Shown one piece after another: positions 1 through 6,200 of a stretch of DNA of 13,110 nucleotides. The position numbers and the translations under genes were made by a program. The stretch lies in contig DAOWNN010000024.1 in NCBI GenBank assembly GCA_030642585.1, forward strand, positions 1 through 13,110, read 5' to 3'. The notes beneath the pieces were generated by a model. The model saw nothing but the letters and a program-made list of their open reading frames with translations, did no database searches and was not told where the DNA came from. How positions within the stretch are numbered: position 1 is the first letter of the stretch; every line of letters begins with the position of its first letter. This DNA comes from Bacteroidota bacterium. GTDB taxonomy: Bacteria; Bacteroidota; Bacteroidia; Bacteroidales; VadinHA17.

Positions 1-539
1 TCCCATTTTTTAAGTAGTTGTACCAGGCAATGTAAAGCTACTTTTGATGCATCCCTCTTTATTTGAAACATGGATTCTCCAAAAAAAGCTCCGCCCAGAG
101 AAATACCGTAAAGCCCTCCTGCTAATTCCCCCTTATAGAAAATTTCTACAGAATGAGCATAGCCACTATAATGAAGGTCAATATAGGCTTTTTCCATATC
201 AGTGGTAATCCAGGTGCCTGATTGCCCTTTTCTTTTTGCAATTGAACAAGCATGAATCACCTCTTTAAAAACAGTATCCATATGGCATTCAAACCTGCCC
301 GATTTAATAGTTTGAGCCAGGCTTTTTGAGATTAATATCTGTTCCGGAATCAGGATAAATCTTGGATCGGGCGACCACCACAGAATAGGCGATGTATTAT
401 CGTACCAGGGGAAAATTCCCTCTGAATATGCCTGAATGAGAGTCTGAACATCTAAATCTCCGCCAATTGCAAGCAAACCGTCTTTATTTGCACTTGAAGG
501 ATCAGGAAAAGCATTCTTTATTTTTTTCTCAGGAATCAA
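1..539 (-). CDS. aat: Leucyl/phenylalanyl-tRNA-protein transferase, N-terminal part (runs off the left edge)
   Basis: Aat transfers Leu or Phe from charged tRNA to proteins with N-terminal Arg or Lys, marking them for ClpS/ClpAP degradation in the cytoplasm. Reading leftward, the frame gives the family landmarks in order: DGLLAIGGDL, then SEGIFPWY, then ILWWSPDPRF, then SGTWITTDM, YSGYAHSVE, GGLYGISLGGAFFGESMF and the start of the DASKVAL helix. The frame is still open at base 1, so the C-terminus is missing. There is no ATG between the upstream in-frame stop (near 640) and the first conserved residues. I chose the TTG at 539 (reads L/M-I-P-E-K) because it fits the usual short N-terminus; a TTG at 584 would add 15 residues. 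A near match to the -7 box (AATCTTTG on the minus strand, 571-578) lies just upstream of the 539 start. The family call is very secure; the start is not. Confidence 0.93.
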   Translation of the reverse strand, partial: MIPEKKIKNAFPDPSSANKDGLLAIGGDLDVQTLIQAYSEGIFPWYDNTSPILWWSPDPRFILIPEQILISKSLAQTIKSGRFECHMDTVFKEVIHACSIAKRKGQSGTWITTDMEKAYIDLHYSGYAHSVEIFYKGELAGGLYGISLGGAFFGESMFQIKRDASKVALHCLVQLLKKW

Positions 540-688
540 AGAGTTATTAATAATACTTGAGTTGAAGTTACAAAGATTTATCAAAAACCAGATAGTTTTT
601 GATTTTGAAGAATTGATTTCCTTCTTGGTTTTAATAATATTCTGCTAAGAATAAGGGTCAGTAATTTATCCATTCTGAAAAAGTTTTA

Positions 689-696
689 TATTTTTG
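689..696 (+). promoter_or_regulatory. Possible -7 promoter element for the SiaC-like gene
   Basis: TATTTTTG fits the Bacteroidota -7 consensus TAnnTTTG and lies about 100 bases before the chosen start at 794. No convincing TTG -33 element stands at the right distance, and the region is AT-rich, so a chance match is quite possible. Confidence 0.25.
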
Positions 697-793
697 AATA
701 GAAAAGCTATGGGACCGAACTGGAAACCAGATGTGAAGAAGGACAGGTAAAGCAAAAAATAATACAATGCATCATAGTAATGGAGAGGGCCTA

Positions 794-1177
794 ATGCCCT
801 ATATAGTGAAGCAAACCTCAAAGACTATGGGATTTGAATTTAATCCTGATACAAAAACTATCAGTCTTAAGGGAAAATCCATTCCTGAAGATAACGCTAT
901 CTTTTTTGAGCCCATACTTACCTGGCTGGATGGTTTCCTGGAGTTTCCTCCTTCCTATATCCAGATTGTGGTGAAACTTGATTACTTTAATACATCCTCC
1001 TCAAAATACCTCCTCGAAATTTTCAAAAAGTTTGAAAAAAAATCGATTCAGGGACTTAAAGTTGTGATTCATTGGATATATGAAGAGGATGACTGGGACA
1101 TGCGTGATTGTGGCCTGGATTACCAGGAAATTGTTAAAATTCCTTTTGAATTGGTCGAAGTATCAGAAACAGATTGA
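794..1177 (+). CDS. SiaC-family (DUF1987) regulatory phosphoprotein
   Basis: This is a 127-residue cytoplasmic protein of the DUF1987/SiaC family. In Pseudomonas aeruginosa SiaC is phosphorylated on Thr68 by the kinase SiaB and dephosphorylated by the PP2C phosphatase SiaA; unphosphorylated SiaC activates a diguanylate cyclase and so controls biofilm formation. The matching site here is the Thr at residue 67 in LDYFNTSSSK, followed by an amphipathic helix (YLLEIFKKFEKK) and the family's acidic IYEEDDWDM stretch near residue 96. The frame extends to an ATG at 767. I prefer the ATG at 794 (MPYIVKQTSKT) because it has a GGAG about ten bases upstream and matches the usual short N-terminus, which runs straight into the TSKTP-like strand. 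No SiaB-like kinase, SpoIIE-type phosphatase or GGDEF gene is beside it, so its partners must lie elsewhere. The family call is firm; the pathway role is inferred. Confidence 0.88.
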   Translation: MPYIVKQTSKTMGFEFNPDTKTISLKGKSIPEDNAIFFEPILTWLDGFLEFPPSYIQIVVKLDYFNTSSSKYLLEIFKKFEKKSIQGLKVVIHWIYEEDDWDMRDCGLDYQEIVKIPFELVEVSETD

Positions 1178-1231
1178 ATCTGCTCATTTTAATATTTTTG
1201 CTATACTCCTGAAATTCCTTTTTTAAAAACT

Positions 1232-1265
1232 CTGTCAGGACTTCACTTTGTTCATATCCTGACAG
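1232..1265. terminator. Bidirectional terminator-like hairpin between convergent genes
   Basis: CTGTCAGGA (1232-1240) and its exact reverse complement TCCTGACAG (1257-1265) make a 9-bp stem with a 16-base loop. It sits between the convergent SiaC-like gene and rlmN. A GATTTTAT tract follows on the plus strand and a five-T run on the minus strand, so it could serve both. The loop is long for a strong intrinsic terminator. Confidence 0.6.
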
Positions 1266-1327
1266 GATTTTATATTCTTCACCTTACGGCCTGCGCCTGT
1301 AGCCTCTTCTGTTCTTTCATTACTCTC

Positions 1328-2353
1328 TTATGGCATAAGTTTCACTTCTTTTGTAGACAGAAGTCCGCATGCTGCATCAATATCTTGTCCCCTGGATTTT
1401 CTGATTGTAGCAACTATTCCCTTAGAATTTAATAAATCTCTGAATCGTTCCATCCCATTGAGTGGGGTTCCCCCAAGGGGAGTGCCAGGAATAGGGTGGT
1501 AGTGAATCAGGTTGACTCTGCACCTGATCCCACTTAAAAGCATGGCAAGGGCTATTGCATGATGAGGGGTATCATTAAGTTCTTTAAACATAATATATTC
1601 AAAAGATATTTTCCGGTATCTGTTGATTTCGGTATTTCTTATTTCTTCGATTATCTCTGAAGCAGGATGTGCTCTTTCTACAGGTAAGAGTTTTTCTCTT
1701 TCAATATCATACGGACTATGCAAACTTATAGCAAGATTGCAGGAACTCTTTTCAAGGAATTTTCGTACGGCAGGTAAAATACCAATGGTTGATACTGTAA
1801 TTCTTTTAGGGCTCCAACCAAAACCCCAATCAGAGGTCATAATTTCAAGACTTTTCATTACTTCATTGAAATTATCGAATGGCTCTCCCATGCCCATATA
1901 TACAATGTTAGTCAGGGTTTCTTTTTCAGGAAGACTTTTTACCTGGTTGAGGATTTCTCCGGAACTAAGATTTCCCAACAAGCCCTGCTTGCCTGTCATA
2001 CAAAAAATACATCTTCTCATACAACCGGCCTGAGATGAAACACAAAGAGTATTTCTTTTTAGTTCTGGAATATAGGCCGATTCAATGTAGTTTTGTCCCG
2101 ACACCTTGAAAAGATACTTCTTTGTTCCATCCTGTGATTCCTGAACCTGAATAGGTTTTGTCAGGCCAATCTCAAATTTATCTTCTAATATCCCTCGTGC
2201 TTTTTTGCTAAGGTTCGACATATCCTGAATAGTAGTAATGTCTTTCCTGTAAAGCCAGTCAGCTATTTGGGTGGCAGTAAAAGCAGGAAGTCCCAGTTCC
2301 CTTACCAGGAGCTTGAGTTCTTCAAGGGTTTTTCCAAATAATTTTTCTTTCAT
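1328..2353 (-). CDS. rlmN: 23S rRNA (adenine2503-C2) / tRNA (adenine37-C2) methyltransferase
   Basis: RlmN is a radical-SAM enzyme that methylates C2 of A2503 in 23S rRNA and A37 of some tRNAs by a ping-pong mechanism using a methylated cysteine. Numbering from the chosen start (341 residues), the N-terminal helical domain holds TATQIADWLY (26-35). The [4Fe-4S] cysteines are C111, C115 and C118 (CMRRCIFC). MGMGEP, which helps bind SAM, is at 153-158, and the C-terminal methyl-carrying cysteine is C329 in RGQDIDAACG. C104, seven residues before the cluster, corresponds to E. coli C118. The open frame reaches a TTG at 2383, but that codon lies inside a -7-like element (TATCTTTG). The ATG at 2353 gives the standard MKEKLFGKTLEEL start, so I use it. 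It is complete, of ordinary length, and transcribed alone. Very secure. Confidence 0.97.
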   Translation of the reverse strand: MKEKLFGKTLEELKLLVRELGLPAFTATQIADWLYRKDITTIQDMSNLSKKARGILEDKFEIGLTKPIQVQESQDGTKKYLFKVSGQNYIESAYIPELKRNTLCVSSQAGCMRRCIFCMTGKQGLLGNLSSGEILNQVKSLPEKETLTNIVYMGMGEPFDNFNEVMKSLEIMTSDWGFGWSPKRITVSTIGILPAVRKFLEKSSCNLAISLHSPYDIEREKLLPVERAHPASEIIEEIRNTEINRYRKISFEYIMFKELNDTPHHAIALAMLLSGIRCRVNLIHYHPIPGTPLGGTPLNGMERFRDLLNSKGIVATIRKSRGQDIDAACGLLSTKEVKLMP

Positions 2354-2380
2354 AGCACAAACTATACTTATCGGGTCAGG

Positions 2381-2388
2381 CAAAGATA
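2381..2388 (-). promoter_or_regulatory. -7 promoter element for rlmN
   Basis: On the minus strand this reads TATCTTTG, a full match to TAnnTTTG, 27 bases upstream of the rlmN ATG at 2353. A transcript starting a few bases downstream would have a leader of roughly 20 bases. No clear TTG -33 element is seen at the usual distance. Confidence 0.5.
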
Positions 2389-2419
2389 ATCAATAATCTA
2401 AAGTCAGATATTGATTATC
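2385..2419. repeat. 11-bp perfect inverted repeat overlapping the rlmN promoter
   Basis: GATAATCAATA (2385-2395) is repeated as its exact reverse complement (2409-2419) with a 13-base spacer. The left arm overlaps the rlmN -7 element, and the right arm would lie near the -33 region. A dimeric repressor binding here would block rlmN; the site could also affect the divergent gene at 2574. It is AT-rich and could only form a weak RNA hairpin, so a DNA-binding site seems likelier than a structured RNA. The regulator is unknown. Confidence 0.45.
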
Positions 2420-2420
2420 A

Positions 2421-2467
2421 GGCTCTTTGAAAAGAATAATGTGTAAATTAACATTCTTTTATGAGCC
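2421..2467. other. Imperfect hairpin in the divergent control region
   Basis: GGCTC (2421-2425) pairs with GAGCC (2463-2467), and inside it AAAAGAAT (2430-2437) pairs with ATTCTTTT (2453-2460). The internal loop is four bases on one side and two on the other, and the apical loop is 15 bases. It lies about 107 bases before the Asp-box protein's ATG. It may be a leader structure, a terminator from elsewhere, or a chance fold; no known riboswitch pattern is apparent. Confidence 0.35.
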
Positions 2468-2573
2468 ATTGATACTATAATTGTTTTCAAATTTCCTTTA
2501 AAGATGTGATGCTTGAAGGAAACATGGTAGTTTCACTAATAAGTTTTATATGTATAATTAATAAAAGATCAAT

Positions 2574-5270
2574 ATGAACTCTAGTTTATTATTTCAAAAA
2601 TTGAGACATTACCGGGTTTTATTCTTGTTTATTTTACTGTTTTATCTTTTCATAAACCCAGTCAGGAATGCTTGTTCACAAACACCTGAACTCCAATTTG
2701 ATGCATTCAGGTTTAGGAACCTTGGCGCATTTCGTGCCGGGGCCTGGGTAGGGGATATTGCTGTCCCTGAGAATCCGGGGAAAAAACATAAATATACTTT
2801 CTATGTGGTTCCACGTGCAGGAGGAGTTTGGAAAACTATAAACAACGGAACTACTTTCGAATGTATTTCAGATGAGCTTGGTACATCTTATATCGGGGAT
2901 GTCGAGGTGGCACCATCCAATCCGGAAATTATCTGGGTGGGTACTGGAGAAGATTTTAATGCACGGTCGTCTTATTACGGAAACGGAATCTGGAAATCTG
3001 ATGATGCCGGAAAATCCTGGTCTTTCATGGGATTGGAAGATTCACATCATATTGCTAAAATCATTATACATCCTGCCAATCCTGAAATTGTCTGGGTAGC
3101 TGTTATGGGGCACCTATACAGCAACAATGAACAAAGAGGTTTGTTTAAAACTGTAGATGGTGGTAAAAACTGGATTAGGGTTTTATATATTGATAGTACA
3201 ACTGGCTTTATTGATATGGTTATTAATCCTGAAAATCCTGATATTCTGTATGCATCAAGCTATCAAAAAGTGAGAACCCCATGGACCTTTGAGCCCGGTG
3301 GGAAAAAGAGCCGTATTTACAAAACTACTGATGGGGGAGCTACCTGGGAAATATTGAAAAGAGGGCTACCAAAAGGTGATATTGGCCGTATTGGCATTGA
3401 TATTCATCGTGCCAATCCTGATATTTTAGTGGCTGTGATCCAGAACCTGAATCTTAAGCCAGGTGCGGATCCGAATGCTAAGGTGGTTTTTGATGAATTT
3501 ACAGATCATTCTTTCGATAATTTAATTGGTGGTGAGGCATACAGGTCTACAAATGCAGGGAGATCGTGGAAAAGGATCAACGATCCTGAAGAGGTTGATG
3601 TAAGCGGGAAAGCTGCATATAGTTTTAACAAAATTTATATCGATCCGGTAGATCCTGATAAGATATATATAATTGGCCCAAGTCAGTATTATACCCTTGA
3701 TGGTGGAAAAACCTGGCCGACACGAAGGGAGAAGGAGTTGTTCAGAACTAACTTCGGGGACAACCGGACTTTCTGGATCGATCCGAAAGAGCCACGACAC
3801 ATGATGCTTGGTTCGGATGGTGGGATCTATGAGACCTGGGATGGGGGTAAATCCATGAAGCATTATTACCAGCTGCCACTCGGTGAGGTATATATGGTGG
3901 AGGTGGATGATGCCGAACCTTATAATATTTATATCGGTCTTCAGGATCATGAGGTTTGGAAGGGGCCCTCGAACAGCTGGTCGGGTCAGATCAGCATTAA
4001 GGACTGGGTCATTGTAGGAATGTGGGATGGCATGCACTGTAAGGTAGATCATAAAGATAACCGCTGGCTTTACTTTACAACCCAGTTTGGAAAACATCAT
4101 CGTGTTGATCAATCCAAAGGTGAGCGTGTGGAGATTACCCCACGGGCTCCGGAAGGTGAAGATTTTTACAGGTATACCTGGAATACCCCTATAATGTTAT
4201 CACCACATAACAGCAAGCTAATCTATACCGGGGGCCAAAAGTTGCTGCGCTCGGTTGACCGTGGTGACACATGGGAAGCTATCAGCCCTGATCTTACAGA
4301 TAATGATGAGAAGAAAATTGCCGGTACAGGACACATAATGTACTGTACCATTACCACTATTTCAGAATCACCCCTTGAGGAAGGTGTGATATGGGTGGGG
4401 ACCGATGATGGTCATGTTCATTTAACAAAAGATGGGGGTCAATCCTGGCAGGAGTACACAGATCAGCTTACTGCCCTGGGAGCTCCGTCAAACATATGGG
4501 TAAGTCGTATTGTAGCTTCACATCATGATGCTGGCACAGCTTATGTAACCAAATGTGGGTACAGGAATGATGATTTCAAACCCTATGTGTTGAAAACTAC
4601 GGATTATGGCAAAACATGGCAGAGTATTTCCTCAAATCTTCCCGATTCCCCTGTAAATGTTATTTATGAAGACCTCAGGAATAAGGATCTTCTTTTTCTT
4701 GGGAATGACATTGGAGTATTTGTTAGTTTAAATGGGGGTCAGGCATGGGTGCCGCTGCAATCTAATATGCCGAACATAGTTGTTCGTGATCTTTTAGTTC
4801 ATCCTCGCGAGAACGACCTGGTAGTGGGTACATATGGCCGGGCTGCATGGATTACTGATATTAGCCCCCTTCAACAGTTTACAAAGGATGTCCGGGATGC
4901 AAATATGCACCTTTTCAACATTGAATCCAAGCCACAAATTAATTATTCACAACAAGCCCACTGGGGTAATTATCATATGATGGGGAGTAACCACCTCAGA
5001 ACAGCCAATGAACCAAATGGCCTGGAAATATGGTATTATTTTTCAATAGATTCTGAAAAGGAAGGAGATATAATTATTCATGATGATATGGGCAATAAGG
5101 TTTTTGAGAGTAAAATTGAAGTCAGAAAAGGTATTCATAAAATGTATTGGAATACCAGGAAGGCAGAGCCGGGTAGATATAAGCTTAGCTTGTCGTTGAA
5201 TGACCAGATCCTGGAAAAGGAGGCTGTGGTAAAAGACCCTTGGATATGGCCTGTGCTGAACTACAGGTAG
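2574..5270 (+). CDS. Exported Asp-box (BNR/VPS10-like) beta-propeller protein
   Basis: This is an 898-residue exported protein. Residues 14-35 form a hydrophobic signal segment ending near ACSQ. The bulk is built of BNR/Asp-box repeats (SxDxGxxW type). I count ten: SDDAGKSW (142), TVDGGKNW (193), TTDGGATW (251), STNAGRSW (325), TLDGGKTW (374), TWDGGKSM (421), SVDRGDTW (560), TKDGGQSW (618), TTDYGKTW (675) and SLNGGQAW (718). Each sits on a propeller hairpin next to strands such as NPEIIWVGTG and NPDILYASSY. Relatives are often annotated 'glycosyl hydrolase' or 'sortilin/VPS10-like'. The sialidase FRIP motif is not seen, so sialidase activity is not supported. Residues about 780-885 form a separate beta-rich domain (EIWYYFSID...GIHKMYWNTR...GRYKLSL), like FlgD/Ig-type C-terminal modules, though it does not look like a type IX sorting tail. 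It is a single gene with its own leader and a strong hairpin after it. The fold is secure; ligand and activity are unknown. Confidence 0.85.
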   Translation: MNSSLLFQKLRHYRVLFLFILLFYLFINPVRNACSQTPELQFDAFRFRNLGAFRAGAWVGDIAVPENPGKKHKYTFYVVPRAGGVWKTINNGTTFECISDELGTSYIGDVEVAPSNPEIIWVGTGEDFNARSSYYGNGIWKSDDAGKSWSFMGLEDSHHIAKIIIHPANPEIVWVAVMGHLYSNNEQRGLFKTVDGGKNWIRVLYIDSTTGFIDMVINPENPDILYASSYQKVRTPWTFEPGGKKSRIYKTTDGGATWEILKRGLPKGDIGRIGIDIHRANPDILVAVIQNLNLKPGADPNAKVVFDEFTDHSFDNLIGGEAYRSTNAGRSWKRINDPEEVDVSGKAAYSFNKIYIDPVDPDKIYIIGPSQYYTLDGGKTWPTRREKELFRTNFGDNRTFWIDPKEPRHMMLGSDGGIYETWDGGKSMKHYYQLPLGEVYMVEVDDAEPYNIYIGLQDHEVWKGPSNSWSGQISIKDWVIVGMWDGMHCKVDHKDNRWLYFTTQFGKHHRVDQSKGERVEITPRAPEGEDFYRYTWNTPIMLSPHNSKLIYTGGQKLLRSVDRGDTWEAISPDLTDNDEKKIAGTGHIMYCTITTISESPLEEGVIWVGTDDGHVHLTKDGGQSWQEYTDQLTALGAPSNIWVSRIVASHHDAGTAYVTKCGYRNDDFKPYVLKTTDYGKTWQSISSNLPDSPVNVIYEDLRNKDLLFLGNDIGVFVSLNGGQAWVPLQSNMPNIVVRDLLVHPRENDLVVGTYGRAAWITDISPLQQFTKDVRDANMHLFNIESKPQINYSQQAHWGNYHMMGSNHLRTANEPNGLEIWYYFSIDSEKEGDIIIHDDMGNKVFESKIEVRKGIHKMYWNTRKAEPGRYKLSLSLNDQILEKEAVVKDPWIWPVLNYR

Positions 5271-5329
5271 GTAATTTTGATGTAGCACTTACTAGGTGCA
5301 AAACCTATATGGGATTTTGAATGAGAATA

Positions 5330-5355
5330 GCCGGTCCGGAATATTCCGGACCGGC
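5330..5355. terminator. 26-bp perfect palindrome, bidirectional terminator
   Basis: GCCGGTCCGGAAT (5330-5342) is followed directly by its exact reverse complement (5343-5355). The GC-rich stem lies between the convergent Asp-box gene and the coiled-coil protein gene. Downstream on the plus strand comes ACTGATTTTAAAAAG; there is no long U tract on either side. Position and strength fit transcription termination for both genes, but a protein-binding site is possible. Confidence 0.65.
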
Positions 5356-5418
5356 ACTGATTTTAAAAAGAGAAAAACCTGATAGCAAGTTAAATAACTG
5401 CAATCATTTTTTTGAGTG

Positions 5419-6027
5419 TTAGTAAGACTTAATGTTCAGCTTATACATTCCCTTTGCTTTTACAGCTTTTATCTCCACTTTCCATTGTCCTTTATAAATA
5501 CTTTCTTCCTCTATGGTAAGTGATTGTGACCATTCAATATCTGCTGACGAATCGATCTGGATTTCTGTAAAGGATTTGCCCGATGGGAGAATAAATTTTA
5601 CTATGATATTGCCTTCTTCACAACGTCCCTTTACGCTGAAACGAAGTTTGCTCTGATCATCATCCACTGTGAAATTGGTCTTTTTAGAAACGCTTTCTCC
5701 CTTAAAAGATTTCATAAGTGAAAGGTTAAAACTATTTTCTGAACCATCATATGACCAGCTAACTGCAGGTATTGGAGGTATTGCAGGTAGCGAAGGGAAA
5801 TATCCTGCTCCTCTCTTATATTCAGCCCTGTATATTTCTGCAGCTCTCTTGTGCTCGGCTTCCTTTGCTTTAATCATTTCTTCCTGCATGGCTTTAAGCT
5901 CTTCTTGTTGGGCCCTGAATTCTTTTTCCTGCTGTTTAGTCAATTCTTCCTGCCCCCAGGTATATGAGAATGGAATTGCCAGGAAAGAAAAAATAAGTAC
6001 TAATGCTAAGATGTTACTTTTTTTCAT
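5419..6027 (-). CDS. Exported coiled-coil protein with a C-terminal beta domain, function unknown
   Basis: This 202-residue protein is not one I can assign to a named family. Residues 1-25 are a clear signal peptide (MKKSNILALVLIFSFLAIPF, ending near TWGQ). Residues 27-72 are a charged Glu/Lys/Gln-rich helix, very likely a coiled coil (QQEKEFRAQQEELKAMQEEM). A proline-rich linker (PSLPAIPPIP, 79-88) follows. Residues 98-202 alternate strands and turns as in a beta-sandwich (SFNLSLMKSFKG, KLRFSVKGRC, IIVKFILPSGK, GQWKVEIKAVKAKGMYKLNI). There is no lipobox, so it should be periplasmic or exported and could oligomerise. It is divergent from the histidine kinase gene, with an array of TTAACA hexamers placed as an activator site for this gene. 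I infer it is a target or accessory of the two-component pair, perhaps in envelope stress. Its lone cysteine (C136) is unremarkable. Confidence 0.75.
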   Translation of the reverse strand: MKKSNILALVLIFSFLAIPFSYTWGQEELTKQQEKEFRAQQEELKAMQEEMIKAKEAEHKRAAEIYRAEYKRGAGYFPSLPAIPPIPAVSWSYDGSENSFNLSLMKSFKGESVSKKTNFTVDDDQSKLRFSVKGRCEEGNIIVKFILPSGKSFTEIQIDSSADIEWSQSLTIEEESIYKGQWKVEIKAVKAKGMYKLNIKSY

Positions 6028-6084
6028 GATTCTGTTATATTAATTAATGTATTAAAATTTAGTTCCTCATGTATAATTTCAATG

Positions 6085-6092
6085 TAAACTTA
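6085..6092 (-). promoter_or_regulatory. Candidate -7 element for the exported coiled-coil protein
   Basis: On the minus strand this reads TAAGTTTA, seven of eight positions agreeing with TAnnTTTG counting the free ones. It lies 21 bases downstream of the nearest TTAACA hexamer and about 58 bases before the ATG. There is no TTG -33 element; the hexamer array occupies that position, as expected for a promoter that depends on an activator. Confidence 0.4.
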
Positions 6093-6113
6093 TGGAAATA
6101 TGATCTCCCTTTT

Positions 6114-6147
6114 TGTTAATGAAATGTTAAAACCTGGTTAATGTTAA
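6114..6147 (-). promoter_or_regulatory. TTAACA direct-repeat array, probable response-regulator binding site
   Basis: On the minus strand, TTAACA occurs at 6114-6119 and 6125-6130, TTAACC at 6136-6141, and another TTAACA at 6142-6147. The first three are spaced by exactly 11 bp, one helical turn, with five-base gaps. OmpR/PhoB-family regulators bind tandem direct repeats with about 11-bp period, and Bacillus PhoP uses TTAACA-like repeats. The array lies between the exported coiled-coil gene and the kinase/regulator operon. It would be centred about 36 bases and further upstream of the inferred start for the minus-strand gene. The response regulator encoded at 7600 is the obvious candidate binder; autoregulation of the operon is also possible. 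Confidence 0.6.
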
Positions 6148-6200
6148 TGGCTGGAATAAAATAAACTATAAATTAGCATAGAAAATCAGATTGCAATTAT

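Noticed and set aside
709..750. Short frame MGPNWKPDVKKDR upstream of the SiaC-like gene
   Set aside because: Only 13 codons, with no ribosome binding site and no known leader-peptide feature.
1623..2033. Open frame of 136 codons on the plus strand inside rlmN
   Set aside because: It is antisense to the conserved radical-SAM core of rlmN and its translation has no recognisable features.
2384..2573. Riboswitch or T-box in the divergent region
   Set aside because: The inverted repeats are simple and AT-rich; no conserved riboswitch core could be recognised.
3522..4112. Open frame of 196 codons on the minus strand inside the Asp-box gene
   Set aside because: It is the complement of the repeat-rich propeller coding sequence; composition is that of a shadow frame.
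2574..5270. Type IX secretion sorting domain at the C-terminus of the Asp-box protein
   Set aside because: The last residues (KDPWIWPVLNYR) lack the usual G-x-Y...K-x-x-K/R pattern of type IX tails.
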